Below, one piece after another: positions 8,838-17,522 of a stretch of DNA of 64,000 bases. The stretch is from NCBI RefSeq assembly GCF_003958645.1, contig NZ_RXLO01000002.1, positions 186,001-250,000 of the forward strand, read 5' to 3'. The number at the start of each line of letters is the position of its first letter. Positions within the stretch are counted from its first letter, which is position 1. The DNA comes from Chitinophaga rhizosphaerae. GTDB lineage: Bacteria > Bacteroidota > Bacteroidia > Chitinophagales > Chitinophagaceae. Made by a program: the position numbers and the translations under genes. The notes beneath the pieces were generated by a model that saw only the letters and a program-made list of their open reading frames with translations, was not told where the DNA came from and ran no database searches.

Positions 8838-10099
8838 GGCCCTGCTATTACGTTTTGTACCCCCGTCGGATTTTCATCCAGCGTGGTAATCTCGAAATCC
8901 TTAAACCCAAACTCAATTGTCGGATCCCATCGGTTCAACCTGGCTACATCGTATAGCCAACTGAGCAGTATTTTCCTCGGCCGGGGAGTTTTTAATGCTA
9001 CGTGAATATTATAGCTGTTCTTCTTTTCGCTTCCAGAGGACAGCTTGCCTGTGGTATCATAACCCGCCAAAGATGGATCAACACCGTTCGCGGATGAAAG
9101 CGCAGTATTGGATTGCTGATATGTGTCACGGTATGCCTCATCGTAAAGTTCTCCCTTCAACGGCTCGATCTTCCATTCCGGATATTTTCCGTCCTGGAAT
9201 CTACTTATAAAGGCTTTCCCATGGTTCTCGGCGCCGGACAACAATTGATCAAGCTGCACCATAAGCTCCTCCTCTCGGGCGCTCTTCTCTCCTGGTGGGA
9301 ATTGGTCAAAATATGATAATGGGATCTTAATATGCCAGCGAATATTATATCCTTTGGTGAGGCCCGAAAGATGAAAAATCGGAATTTGGTTTGCAAGCCG
9401 AATCCAAGTTTTCACTCCCCACCAAGAAGGGATGCCGTAATACTTTTGGCCGGGGAAGTATTTCCTGCCATGCCATATGAATTTCGCCGGAGGATAAATT
9501 GCATTAAATGAACGGACACGTTGCACCGTCGATCTCTCCGGGTTCCCTTCGACATATTTGGCTTTACCTGATAAAAAGTCCCCAAGGTAATAATGCTCAA
9601 TTTTGCCGGTGCGCTGGTTGATCAGCTCCGCCCGGACATCAGTTGCATGTTGGTGCTTTACAGAATATACCCGACGATCTCCCTGCAGGCGACCTTCAAG
9701 AAAAAAATTCCCCAAGTAAAAGAAGTCCGTCGCAAGCTTATCCATTATGTCATCCACATCATTTCGGTCAAGCCAGGCTTCAATTTCCGGATTTAAGGCT
9801 GGAACCAATTTAGACTTCCCGCTGGAGAAATCTCTCCTGAATATACCAACTCCATTTCCCACCAAGAAATCGACGTTGGTATTCAAAAGGGGAAGCTGGA
9901 GGTTATTGTTTTTGATAAGATTTAATAAAATGCCAGGTTCACGATCCACTTCAGCACTATCTGAGGATTGGAACCAATATGCCCAATGCTTCTCTTTGCC
10001 TTTGCGGCCAGCAATAGGCGCAGCTTCAAACGACACGTAGCTGGCCGCTACCGGCCCTCCTACAATATAAACTCCACCATCAAACCTCGTCACCATCAA
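8834..10099 (-). CDS. Portal protein
   Basis: A 421-residue protein with features of the portal families of Bacteroidota tailed phages: early NNLQLPLLNTNVDFLVGNG segment, a DDIMDKLATDFFYLGNFFLE helix, and the KYYGIPSWWG motif (about residues 220-230) followed by a long helical region. It forms the dodecameric ring through which DNA is packaged. The neighbour upstream is a 98-aa protein overlapping by 4 bp; downstream is the connector candidate. Length is slightly short for portals but acceptable. The C-terminus (GVQNVIAGP) lacks the long tail of some relatives. Confidence 0.75.
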   Translation of the reverse strand: MMVTRFDGGVYIVGGPVAASYVSFEAAPIAGRKGKEKHWAYWFQSSDSAEVDREPGILLNLIKNNNLQLPLLNTNVDFLVGNGVGIFRRDFSSGKSKLVPALNPEIEAWLDRNDVDDIMDKLATDFFYLGNFFLEGRLQGDRRVYSVKHQHATDVRAELINQRTGKIEHYYLGDFLSGKAKYVEGNPERSTVQRVRSFNAIYPPAKFIWHGRKYFPGQKYYGIPSWWGVKTWIRLANQIPIFHLSGLTKGYNIRWHIKIPLSYFDQFPPGEKSAREEELMVQLDQLLSGAENHGKAFISRFQDGKYPEWKIEPLKGELYDEAYRDTYQQSNTALSSANGVDPSLAGYDTTGKLSSGSEKKNSYNIHVALKTPRPRKILLSWLYDVARLNRWDPTIEFGFKDFEITTLDENPTGVQNVIAGP

Positions 10100-10392
10100 T
10101 GTATCACTTCGAGTCCGTTGAATGTTAAAATTCGGTCAATCCTTACGGTACGGTAACCATTTGCCTTCGTATCGAATAGCAAAATTGTCCCCGCCTTCTT
10201 CAGGTTGAATCGAAACTTACTTTTTTCTTCCGGTTGCTTTGTTATCGCGCCGTGTTTCACATGGTTTTGTGCAACCATTTCGCGGGTCCTCCCGTTTTCC
10301 TTTATGAAAGTAATAGAGAAAGACACAGGACGCCCCTCCTCATGCGTGATTTCCATCCGCGCTAACATTACTGCAACACTGATCTGTTTCAT
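10096..10392 (-). CDS. Unknown small phage protein upstream of portal
   Basis: A 98-residue basic protein beginning MKQISVAVML. I chose this ATG over the one at 10413 because it gives a normal start and leaves clearance from the upstream terminator. Alternating strands (VSFSITFIKE, RTVRIDRILTF) suggest a small beta-barrel. It overlaps the portal start by 4 bp. It may be a small structural or DNA-binding protein; no family recognised. Confidence 0.55.
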   Translation of the reverse strand: MKQISVAVMLARMEITHEEGRPVSFSITFIKENGRTREMVAQNHVKHGAITKQPEEKSKFRFNLKKAGTILLFDTKANGYRTVRIDRILTFNGLEVIH

Positions 10393-10467
10393 TAAAAAAT
10401 AAATCTGTTGCAAGGTAACGAGCGAAGGCTTCTGGCAAAAGAACGCATCTGCACAGATTCAATTATC

Positions 10468-10510
10468 AAAAAAAATCCGATAATCATTTGATAAACAATT
10501 GATTATCGGA
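10468..10510 (-). terminator. Rho-independent terminator
   Basis: An 11-bp perfect inverted repeat (TCCGATAATCA at 10476-10486, TGATTATCGGA at 10500-10510) with a 13-nt loop. It is followed on the minus strand by eight T residues (10475 down to 10468). It would end transcripts from the membrane-protein gene at 10623-11045, so the portal operon probably needs its own start downstream, or antitermination. Confidence 0.8.
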
Positions 10511-10622
10511 ACCAAAACATTTAATATTACCACTTCAGACGCAGTACACCGCACGCGCTTTGACGGGATGGCAATTACCCGCATCTTTTGTTACGGTGAA
10601 ATATGAAACGGGGATATGCCAT

Positions 10623-11045
10623 TTAATCACCATGGGTTACTTTGCTGTCATTATCCTTTTCGCTTTCGTCCGAATAATATTGAGCCAGTGGGACGGTCAT
10701 GTTATACCTTGCTTTCATTTCCTCCGCCGCGAAATCAGCAGCTTCTTCGAATTGTTCATTTGTCAGTTGCCTTGTTAATATCATTAAGATCAACCTGGAG
10801 ATTATAAGCAATGGAATTAAGCCGAGACAGCCAAAAATGGTAACAAACACTCTGCCACCGGAAGACACCATCAAATATGTATTCCATAATGTTTCCATCA
10901 CACCAAGTCTTAACCTAATCACCCCCATTTTTGTAGCCATTGTGAAAAGGTATACAAGTGGAACCCCCCAAATGATAAGACTGCAGGCAATTGTTCCGAG
11001 TGTCATCAAAGTGATAATTTTAAAGCCGCGAGATGGATTAATCAT
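10623..11045 (-). CDS. Small membrane protein of unknown function
   Basis: A 140-residue protein with two or three strongly hydrophobic segments (about residues 9-34, 60-92) and a charged, cytoplasm-like C-terminus rich in Asp, Glu and Lys. No family recognised. It sits between the divergent XRE regulator and a terminator, so it forms a single-gene unit. A lysogenic-conversion or superinfection-exclusion role would fit such a small membrane protein, but there is no direct evidence. Confidence 0.55.
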   Translation of the reverse strand: MINPSRGFKIITLMTLGTIACSLIIWGVPLVYLFTMATKMGVIRLRLGVMETLWNTYLMVSSGGRVFVTIFGCLGLIPLLIISRLILMILTRQLTNEQFEEAADFAAEEMKARYNMTVPLAQYYSDESEKDNDSKVTHGD

Positions 11046-11160
11046 ATATCATATTTAATTAAACAGCCCGCCACAGAAGTGGAAGGCTTAGAATGAATTA
11101 CAGAATTTTTACACGTGGGCGCAACTTACACCTGGAAAATCTCATTGCTTGTTATTCCGT

Positions 11161-11216
11161 TGTTAAGCGTTTATAATTAACACAATAAGCTAATTTGTTG
11201 GGTTGTTAGCCAACAA
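11161..11216. promoter_or_regulatory. Two operator-like inverted repeats in a divergent promoter region
   Basis: The 207-bp gap 11046-11252 between the membrane-protein gene and the XRE gene holds TGTTAA (11161-11166) with TTAACA (11177-11182), and TTGTTGG (11195-11201) with CCAACAA (11210-11216). Both arm pairs are perfect, spacing 10 and 8 bp. Position suggests the XRE regulator controls this divergent region. Confidence 0.4.
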
Positions 11217-11252
11217 TCTTAACAAAGAGAATTCCTATACTCGCTATAAAAA

Positions 11253-11489
11253 ATGAAATGGGAGACGTTCTTCAAATCACTTGGAATTGAACTCCGCCTT
11301 GCCAGGATGGCTGCGGGATTAACCAGGGAAGATGTAAGCGAAATTACCAAACTTTCTCTTACCGCAATCGAAACAGCGGAGCAAGGCGCTGCGGATTTAG
11401 AACTAAGTAACTTTGTTCTGTTGTCGCATACAGTAGGGGTAAATCCTAAAGAATTAATGAAGCGGGCTTATAATAAACGTACTTCATAG
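11253..11489 (+). CDS. Small XRE-family helix-turn-helix regulator
   Basis: A 78-residue single-domain protein. The helix-turn-helix is clear at about residues 12-66 (LRLARMAAGLTREDVSEIT, then SLTAIETAEQG). It would bind DNA as a dimer. It is divergent from the membrane-protein gene and converges on the terminase gene, overlapping its 3' end by 22 bp. Inverted repeats just upstream are candidate autoregulatory sites. It is the only plus-strand gene in the packaging/structural part. Confidence 0.8.
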   Translation: MKWETFFKSLGIELRLARMAAGLTREDVSEITKLSLTAIETAEQGAADLELSNFVLLSHTVGVNPKELMKRAYNKRTS

Positions 11490-12964
11490 CGGTAGTCCCG
11501 GCCTTCTACGAGGTCATGATACTTAGGATAAATCCAATTATCAAAACAGTCCGACAGGTGCGTTGCTTTCTCCTGCGGGATACCTTTGGACTTTTCGGCA
11601 GACTTGTCCTTCTTAAATTCTGCTGTAATTGGAGCGTTTTGAATTGAGACAATTAACGCTTTACATTTATTCTGATTTAACCGAATAACTGGCAATTCAG
11701 GACGACATTCCGACAAAATTGTATTTATGACATGGTGTTTCAAAGGATGGAAAGGATCCAGTCGATCATAAACCATCAATTTAGGCATGAAACCCGCTTC
11801 AGTAAATTGTTTCAATATTTGCTCATAGTATGTAAGTTCACTGTTTGCCTGCTTATTATTTCCATTTCTATCGCCGAAAATCAATATCGGTGCTTTATGG
11901 CTGGCGTAATACTCCACAACCTGCTCCACAAGATGAGTAAAGGTCTTATTCTTCACGAAGAAAGTATTAATAACTCGCGCCTCCAGCTGGATCCCTCGGC
12001 GGGCTTCTTGGCCTACAATGCACGAGTTAAATGCGGCATTAAAGTCAAAACTGACTTCTAAAGGCAGATCAGGGCGATAATCAGTACTGTCGGAAACTGT
12101 CTGTAGCCGCCCTTCATCGCTATACCCGTAAAGAAAGGAATCAAAATAACAGTGCCGCTGCTCGTCGAATTCATCATAAAACGAATTGGGAAGTTTCCGG
12201 CGGCGCTGATTCAGCACTTCCACCTGAAAAATTAACATGGGCAAGTCGCGCTGCAGGTCTTTTACATACCGGGGACCGAGTGCTTCGATATTGTCGTATG
12301 CCGTCCCCTCGATGTAGAATATGTCCTCGGGGTTCTCCACGGCCGCGATTTCCATATCCGGCACCCAATCTCCCGCTGCCGTCCAGGACTGGCTGGAAAC
12401 TAGCAATAGGTTGTGGTGGAAACGATTGGTTGGATATTTATATATATTACCCCGTATCATCGTCCGAATTTCCTTATCGAAACGATCCTTATTGATAAGC
12501 ACGGCCTCGTCAACTATTCCGCCATCGTAATTCCCGCCACGGTTCCGGTCCGCCCGGTCAAACGAAAGTAATACGATTGTGAATCCATTAAAAAATGTGA
12601 TGGTGTTGTCATAGTTCTTTACCTTTTGCCAAGGAGATTGCCAATGCGGAGGTGGGCGCCTACCAACCACATAGTGACCGGGTCGATCCTCAGACAGGTG
12701 TTCAAAAAAACCACAGTTTTCCAGTGCCGCGAGGATCGGTGGCAAAAAAATGCTTTGTATTTGATTGTAGGTAAGGCCCAGCATAAAGAACTTCGCGCGG
12801 GGTAGGTGCGCCAATGCAAGACGGATGAAGTATCCAGCAACGGTAGTTTTACCGGCTCCACGCCCGGCGAGGAAAACTTTCACCCGTTGAACCGACTGCA
12901 ACAGTTGAGCCTGCTTGGGATTAACATATACGTGGCGCCGTGAGGGCCGTAATATGTTACTCAT
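11468..12964 (-). CDS. Terminase large subunit
   Basis: A 498-residue packaging motor. The ATPase has Walker A AGRGAGKTT at 33-41 and Walker B GGIVDEAV with catalytic Glu near 153. The RNase H-like nuclease shows acidic motifs SFDFN (about 309), FGDRNGN and a final THLSDCFDNW. It cuts concatemeric phage DNA and pumps it through the portal. It overlaps the small-subunit candidate by 8 bp upstream. All catalytic motifs appear intact. Confidence 0.93.
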   Translation of the reverse strand: MSNILRPSRRHVYVNPKQAQLLQSVQRVKVFLAGRGAGKTTVAGYFIRLALAHLPRAKFFMLGLTYNQIQSIFLPPILAALENCGFFEHLSEDRPGHYVVGRRPPPHWQSPWQKVKNYDNTITFFNGFTIVLLSFDRADRNRGGNYDGGIVDEAVLINKDRFDKEIRTMIRGNIYKYPTNRFHHNLLLVSSQSWTAAGDWVPDMEIAAVENPEDIFYIEGTAYDNIEALGPRYVKDLQRDLPMLIFQVEVLNQRRRKLPNSFYDEFDEQRHCYFDSFLYGYSDEGRLQTVSDSTDYRPDLPLEVSFDFNAAFNSCIVGQEARRGIQLEARVINTFFVKNKTFTHLVEQVVEYYASHKAPILIFGDRNGNNKQANSELTYYEQILKQFTEAGFMPKLMVYDRLDPFHPLKHHVINTILSECRPELPVIRLNQNKCKALIVSIQNAPITAEFKKDKSAEKSKGIPQEKATHLSDCFDNWIYPKYHDLVEGRDYRYEVRLL

Positions 12965-13475
12965 CTCCGCCGATATTTTGGTGAGAAATATCTACTGTTT
13001 CCTGCCGGCGAAGCACGTCGGGATCGGAAGAAAATACGGGAATTGGGATTAAGATGCGATTCCAATCGATGGGGTTCCCATCCAGATCCCTTAACCCGTT
13101 AATTTCCGCTATATTCTCCAGCGCCCGGTTGGCTTCCTTTAGGTTGTTGTCCTTCCATGCCTTCCTATATACCCGCATGAAATTCTCGGAGAGAATGTGC
13201 CGCAACCCGTCTTTGTTCGATTTTGTCACATCCCCAAAAAGTTCCTCCGCCGACCGGATGATCCGATATGCCTCAGCAACACTACCAACAACTCCTAACT
13301 CCCTGAGCAAATGAACACACTGTTCGACAGAATATCCCTGCACACGATACGCATTGGCCTGTTCATACTGTTTCCTTTTAAGCTCCTGTTTCTCCGACAG
13401 TTTCCGGCCTTCCAAATAGTGCGCCCGGATCTTGTCAAGGGCGGAAGGTTTCCGGCTGTCCGCCATATACCTCAT
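12957..13475 (-). CDS. Terminase small subunit candidate
   Basis: A 172-residue basic, helical protein immediately upstream of the large terminase. The segment QANAYRVQGYSVEQCVHLLREL followed by EAYRIIRSAEELFG (about 38-80) fits an N-terminal DNA-binding helix-turn-helix, and the rest an oligomerisation core with a variable tail ending in acidic residues. The start overlaps the methyltransferase stop as ATGA, indicating coupled translation; Met4 (13466) is an alternative. Confidence 0.7.
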   Translation of the reverse strand: MRYMADSRKPSALDKIRAHYLEGRKLSEKQELKRKQYEQANAYRVQGYSVEQCVHLLRELGVVGSVAEAYRIIRSAEELFGDVTKSNKDGLRHILSENFMRVYRKAWKDNNLKEANRALENIAEINGLRDLDGNPIDWNRILIPIPVFSSDPDVLRRQETVDISHQNIGGDE

Positions 13476-14788
13476 CCGTTGCGAATTATGTCATTAAGCT
13501 CGATTCGTCCGTTCATATGCCGGAATACAACCGGCTGCGATTGACGAGTCATATAATTGTGGTACCTGCGAATTATGAGTTCGACATACGATGGGTCGAG
13601 CTCAAGGCCGTAGGCCCGGCGCTGCGTCTGTTCGGCCGCAATCAAAGTGGTACCCGAACCCAAAAAATAGTCGAGTACGATACCATTTATGCGGCTGCAG
13701 TCAAGTATGGCATCCGCCACAAGTTTCAATGGTTTCACTGTGGGGTGCAATCGCGCATGTTCTCTGTCGGGATTACCTATGCTATTCGACCCGGTATATT
13801 CCCAAACATTCGTGCGATAGCGGCCATACTGGCCCAATTCAAAGTTATTGATATGGGGAGCATCACCGTTCTTGAAAACGAATATCAACTCATGCCTGGA
13901 ACGATAAAATGATCCCATCCCGCCGTTATCTTTAACCCAAACGACCAGGTTCTTCATTTCAAGAGAATTTCCTTCTGCTGCGGAGAGCAATTCGGTCATA
14001 TGCTTCCAGTCCATGCATACGAAAAAAATGGATCCGGGCTTGGTATTCTGTAGGAACGAAGTCAAAACTGTACGGAGAAATCCCGTAAACTCAGCCGGAC
14101 TCATCTCCCCCGAACCCATTCCGAACTCCTTGTGCTGAACGGCGCCGAGGTTTACGATGGAATCTATTTTGACATTGTACGGTGGGTCTGTAAATACCAA
14201 ATCCCCAACGACAGGAGCGCCATCTGCTGCAAGCAAAACTTGAATATTCCCTTCCACAGAAGAATCAGCGCAAAGTACACGGTGCGACCCGAGCTGAAAA
14301 AGGTCGCCCGGGGAAACAATGGGTGTCTTGCTGCTTACATCTGGCACAGGATCCTCCTCCGGGTGCATCTCCAAAGGGATATCGACCTCGAACAGCTTAT
14401 TTTGCTTTACTGCCTTTTCGAAGTCCAACCCCCAGCCCGCCAGGTCGCCAATTTCAAACTCATTCTCGAGCAAACTGAGATCCCAGCTGCCAGTGTTGGC
14501 ATTTGAGCGAATATTATACTCCTGAAGCTCCTCGGCGGAAAGCATCCGGCTGGGAACACGTACATCAATTAATTCCTCGCCGCGACCTAACGCCATCAAT
14601 ATCTTACATCGCTGATGCCCTGCTATTAAGGTATTGTCCAAATTTATCGCCGGGATCTCGACGAGATTGAATTTCTGCATCGAAGCCGTAAGATCCTGGC
14701 GTTGCTTTTCAGTGAGGAATCTTGGATTCTTTTCGTAAGGAACTAATTCACATACCATCCTCTTTTCCGTCGACCACACTAATTCCAT
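13472..14788 (-). CDS. ParB-domain DNA methyltransferase (N6-adenine or N4-cytosine)
   Basis: A 438-residue fusion. Residues about 10-110 form a ParB/Srx-like domain (VPYEKNPR, then LIAGHQRCKIL). Residues about 150-430 are an amino-methyltransferase: DPPY near 201 precedes the SAM-binding FLGSGTT near 375, the beta-class order, with HPTVKPLKL between. It probably modifies adenine in a sequence-specific manner. The gene lies directly upstream of the terminase small subunit, so methylation may be coordinated with packaging or protect outgoing DNA from restriction. No restriction nuclease is adjacent, so it is a solitary phage enzyme. Confidence 0.9.
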   Translation of the reverse strand: MELVWSTEKRMVCELVPYEKNPRFLTEKQRQDLTASMQKFNLVEIPAINLDNTLIAGHQRCKILMALGRGEELIDVRVPSRMLSAEELQEYNIRSNANTGSWDLSLLENEFEIGDLAGWGLDFEKAVKQNKLFEVDIPLEMHPEEDPVPDVSSKTPIVSPGDLFQLGSHRVLCADSSVEGNIQVLLAADGAPVVGDLVFTDPPYNVKIDSIVNLGAVQHKEFGMGSGEMSPAEFTGFLRTVLTSFLQNTKPGSIFFVCMDWKHMTELLSAAEGNSLEMKNLVVWVKDNGGMGSFYRSRHELIFVFKNGDAPHINNFELGQYGRYRTNVWEYTGSNSIGNPDREHARLHPTVKPLKLVADAILDCSRINGIVLDYFLGSGTTLIAAEQTQRRAYGLELDPSYVELIIRRYHNYMTRQSQPVVFRHMNGRIELNDIIRNG

Positions 14789-14789
14789 C

Positions 14790-15305
14790 CTACTCAGTTT
14801 TTAATGCTGCTGCAGGCAGCTCTTGATACTTCACGAGCAAGGATTCCAGCAGCGAATTTATTGATGAATAAAAATTTTTAGAATACCATTTTCGAGCTGC
14901 GGTTTGCTTTCGCTTCAGAATTCCCGAAGAAATACCCCATGCGAGGCGGCGGAGGGCGACGGATTCTGTTGGCACACGGCCGGGCGCATACCCGGGAATA
15001 TACTTAAAGGCACCGGTTCCCAGCCTCGCCACAAAGTCCTGAAGAATCACTTCCACAGGAGGCCTACGGTATCTTGCAATCGTCCTCATATCACGCCATC
15101 TGCCATGTAGCCGAAATCCCAGCCTCGCTTGGGCAACCTGACCTTCAGATGCTTTAATCAGCTCCCAATGCAGCGAACGAACCAATTCCTCTGTGAGAAC
15201 AAGCCCACGCTCACGTATTGCGCGTTGAAGAATTAAAGTAACATCCTTGCTCCAGGATGACAACACATCATTGATATGCTGATTTGCCAACTCAACTGCT
15301 CCCAT
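14790..15305 (-). CDS. Unknown phage protein, probably tail or head completion
   Basis: A 171-residue basic, helical protein. I chose Met at 15305 (MGAVELAN), which overlaps the upstream stop by 14 bp; an ATG at 15320 is also in frame. Motifs include LGFRLHGRWRDM, a proline-rich turn, then YIPGYAPGRVPTESVALRRLAWG and a C-terminal helix. A 'GYAPGR-P'-like turn followed by helices occurs in HK97 gp10-type completion proteins, but the match is only suggestive. Confidence 0.55.
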   Translation of the reverse strand: MGAVELANQHINDVLSSWSKDVTLILQRAIRERGLVLTEELVRSLHWELIKASEGQVAQARLGFRLHGRWRDMRTIARYRRPPVEVILQDFVARLGTGAFKYIPGYAPGRVPTESVALRRLAWGISSGILKRKQTAARKWYSKNFYSSINSLLESLLVKYQELPAAALKTE

Positions 15306-16302
15306 GAATACGCTGTTCAATGGTTTTTATTCGATCCGATACGATCCGAAGTCGTGATTCAAGCTCGAATCGTAAAGGATCATTTGCCGGAAGTAAGTGC
15401 AAACGGCTTTTAATTTTCGAACGCGAACTCCTTTCATTGTGTAGCATCCTGGACAACTGAAATGGATCGTCAGGGATTGGTTTTTCAGGAAGCTCCGTTC
15501 TCGCTGAAATTGGTGGCAGGCGCCCGTGTTGCCTGAAATGAAGAAGTTTTCCGCGAATTTCTGCCATCGCGCTTCCCAAATCATCTATTTGCTGAAGAAT
15601 CGAACGCCGGCCGGCATTATCATGTGGAGAACATTCCCGCAGAGAGTTCGAAAGCAAGCCCTTTTTATTATGCATCCGGGCGAGGGTAATTTCAAGTTGT
15701 TCCACTGCGACAGTATCGTCCGACTCATTCGCCTCCTCACTGGTGTCAATTCGGGGCGCCGGCACCAAAAACTCAATACTTGGCGGTGCGGCAGCGAAGT
15801 TATGCTCCCCAGGAGCCGCGCCCAACGCAGTTCCGAGGGGATTACCAGGCACAGACGCCAATGTCTCATTTCCGCCAGGTGCGACGGAGGGGCTATTCTC
15901 CCCGGAAGCCTCGCTCACCGCTGATCTGACGGGATTGCCAGGCGCCGATGCCAATAACTCATTTCCACCTGGTGCGGCGGAAGTCACACCCTCCTCGGCA
16001 GCCGCGTCGACCGACACTTTTACTGGATTGCCAGGTGCCGACGTCGATAACTCACTATTTTTCGATCCGGAGGAAATACCGACCCCGAAAGAGTCGCCCG
16101 CCGCCGTCCGGTGGTCGGTGGAATCCGAATAGTTCAAATACTTTCGAAGTTCCGATTCCAGTTTTTCCCGGCTATATCGAGTTTCCCTGCGCGAAAGATT
16201 CCGAACGAGCAACTGATTTCGGCTTATGTTCTGCAACAGAACTATTCCAGTTCGAAAATCCCGCCCCTCTGAAAGCCAATTTGATATTGTGAGCAATTGC
16301 AT
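15292..16302 (-). CDS. Unknown protein with three 31-residue tandem repeats
   Basis: Start set at Met (16302, MQLLTISNW). The N-terminal about 65 residues are basic and helical. A low-complexity block of three 31-aa units follows, each with SAPGNPV or a close variant near its start and an APGGN-like end, then a fourth truncated unit (EFLVPAPRID). The C-terminal about 130 residues are helical and Arg/Leu-rich (RSKIKSRLHLLPANDPLR), possibly coiled coil. The gene is first after a terminator in the packaging operon. A scaffold or flexible linker function is conceivable; no family recognised. Confidence 0.6.
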   Translation of the reverse strand: MQLLTISNWLSEGRDFRTGIVLLQNISRNQLLVRNLSRRETRYSREKLESELRKYLNYSDSTDHRTAAGDSFGVGISSGSKNSELSTSAPGNPVKVSVDAAAEEGVTSAAPGGNELLASAPGNPVRSAVSEASGENSPSVAPGGNETLASVPGNPLGTALGAAPGEHNFAAAPPSIEFLVPAPRIDTSEEANESDDTVAVEQLEITLARMHNKKGLLSNSLRECSPHDNAGRRSILQQIDDLGSAMAEIRGKLLHFRQHGRLPPISARTELPEKPIPDDPFQLSRMLHNERSSRSKIKSRLHLLPANDPLRFELESRLRIVSDRIKTIEQRIHGSS

Positions 16303-16349
16303 ATGCGAAATTACCCGGTGACGACAACTGGCGGAAGAACGCAACTGCT

Positions 16350-16378
16350 AAAAAAGGCCCGTGGTCACCCACGGGCCT
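16350..16378 (-). terminator. Rho-independent terminator
   Basis: Perfect 10-bp stem AGGCCCGTGG (16355-16364) and CCACGGGCCT (16369-16378) with a 4-nt loop, followed on the minus strand by six T residues. It ends the amidoligase operon before the packaging genes. Confidence 0.88.
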
Positions 16379-16408
16379 GCGTAATACACAAACAAGCAAA
16401 AAGACGAA

Positions 16409-16651
16409 CTAAATAAATATGATATGAATTTGCCCATTGCGGACTAAGTCTTCCACAAACTGCTTAAAATCGTTCGTTCGCAGGCGTACACCGGCATAGG
16501 TATAATACCTATCAGCGTAGTCCTTCATGTAGGCGTCTGGCGTTTCGCTTGGGAATTTAGCCAGCTCGTTCATCTTCGCCACAAGCGCCTTTTCATCGGC
16601 GACCGTCATCTCCGCGCCTTCGCGCGGAGTTAGAATTCTAAATTGTATCAT
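16409..16651 (-). CDS. Unknown 80-aa protein coupled to the amidoligase
   Basis: A small soluble acidic/basic protein ending in a hydrophobic tail (NGQIHIIFI). Its start overlaps the amidoligase stop by 4 bp, so it is translated with the enzyme, and the terminator follows. Amidoligase genes are commonly paired with small proteins that may be substrates or partners; whether this one is modified by the enzyme cannot be told from sequence. Confidence 0.6.
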   Translation of the reverse strand: MIQFRILTPREGAEMTVADEKALVAKMNELAKFPSETPDAYMKDYADRYYTYAGVRLRTNDFKQFVEDLVRNGQIHIIFI

Positions 16652-17499
16652 GCGAGTTCTTCTTTACGTTCATTAATATATGATTTTATTTCGTCGGAGA
16701 GAAAATTGAAATCATTTACCTCCCGTTGCATTGAAACCGAAACCAAGGCTTTCAAAAACTTTACCCAATTTGAAATTTTCCGGTATTCAACTGTTCCAGA
16801 ATGCTGGCGGAATTCGATGGTACCGTGCGCCGCGAAGGCCCTGCCATTAACTTTGCAGTAGCGCGTTCCGTCTCCAACTCGTTCAACCAGCTCCGCTACC
16901 GTTGTCGCTGTATCAATTCTCCTAATATTACTTTCATTTCCAATTGACCTGCAGTATTGATTGGTGTTACCGCGGCGGCTTCTTGGCATAATTGAATCAA
17001 TGGCGCTTTCCAGCCGCAGGTAATTTTTATAAACCCTCTTCCATGTATCGATTGTAAAAGTGCGGGCCTCAAGATGAACATGGAGTCCGCAGCTCCGGTC
17101 AACGCGGCCGTTGAGGCGTTCCAGCACTTCGCACACCCTTTTTACCTGCTCCATCCCTTCTACTCCCGAAAGAACCGGGCTAACCAATTCAAAGGCGTTA
17201 ATACCGTGCAGGGAGCCGTCGGACTTTACGGTCCAATTTGAAAGTCCGGCCTCACGCAGGGCGCCTGAAAGGGTTACGCGGGGGATATTGTAGGCTTCGA
17301 TCTCTATACCGAAGCGCGGGTCAAATGTGGCGGAGCCGTTCAGTTTTTCCTTCCATGCCTTGTGAATATTATACGACCATCCGTAGTTTCCACCACATAT
17401 AAGATCTCCAACCTCCTTTACCGTTTTACCTATCTCGAAGAGCATCCTTGCCTTCGCGGCTTTAGTTGTATTCAGGTTTAAAATTTCTTGAAGTGTCAT
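16648..17499 (-). CDS. Putative amidoligase (ATP-grasp-like carboxylate-amine ligase)
   Basis: A 283-residue protein matching the Amidoligase_2 pattern: FGIEIEAYN (63-71, metal-binding Glu residues), DGSLHG...FELVSPVL, SCGLHVHLEA, a basic SRRGNTNQYC, and the closing GTIEFRQHSGT followed by NWVKFLKALV. Such enzymes join a carboxylate to an amine using ATP, by analogy to glutamine synthetase and gamma-glutamylcysteine ligases, and are common in phages, where targets are largely unknown. A Bacteroidota-type promoter lies 24 bp upstream. It forms a two-gene operon with an 80-aa protein. Confidence 0.82.
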   Translation of the reverse strand: MTLQEILNLNTTKAAKARMLFEIGKTVKEVGDLICGGNYGWSYNIHKAWKEKLNGSATFDPRFGIEIEAYNIPRVTLSGALREAGLSNWTVKSDGSLHGINAFELVSPVLSGVEGMEQVKRVCEVLERLNGRVDRSCGLHVHLEARTFTIDTWKRVYKNYLRLESAIDSIMPRSRRGNTNQYCRSIGNESNIRRIDTATTVAELVERVGDGTRYCKVNGRAFAAHGTIEFRQHSGTVEYRKISNWVKFLKALVSVSMQREVNDFNFLSDEIKSYINERKEELA

Positions 17500-17522
17500 T
17501 TTGCTCGTTGTTTATTACATAG

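Noticed and set aside
10440..10590. 41-codon minus-strand frame running through the terminator at 10468-10510
   Set aside because: It crosses a perfect hairpin with T8 tail and has no coupling or conserved content.
10699..11058. Plus-strand frame opposite the small membrane protein
   Set aside because: Ser/Ile-rich mirror; the minus-strand frame fits the promoter and terminator arrangement.
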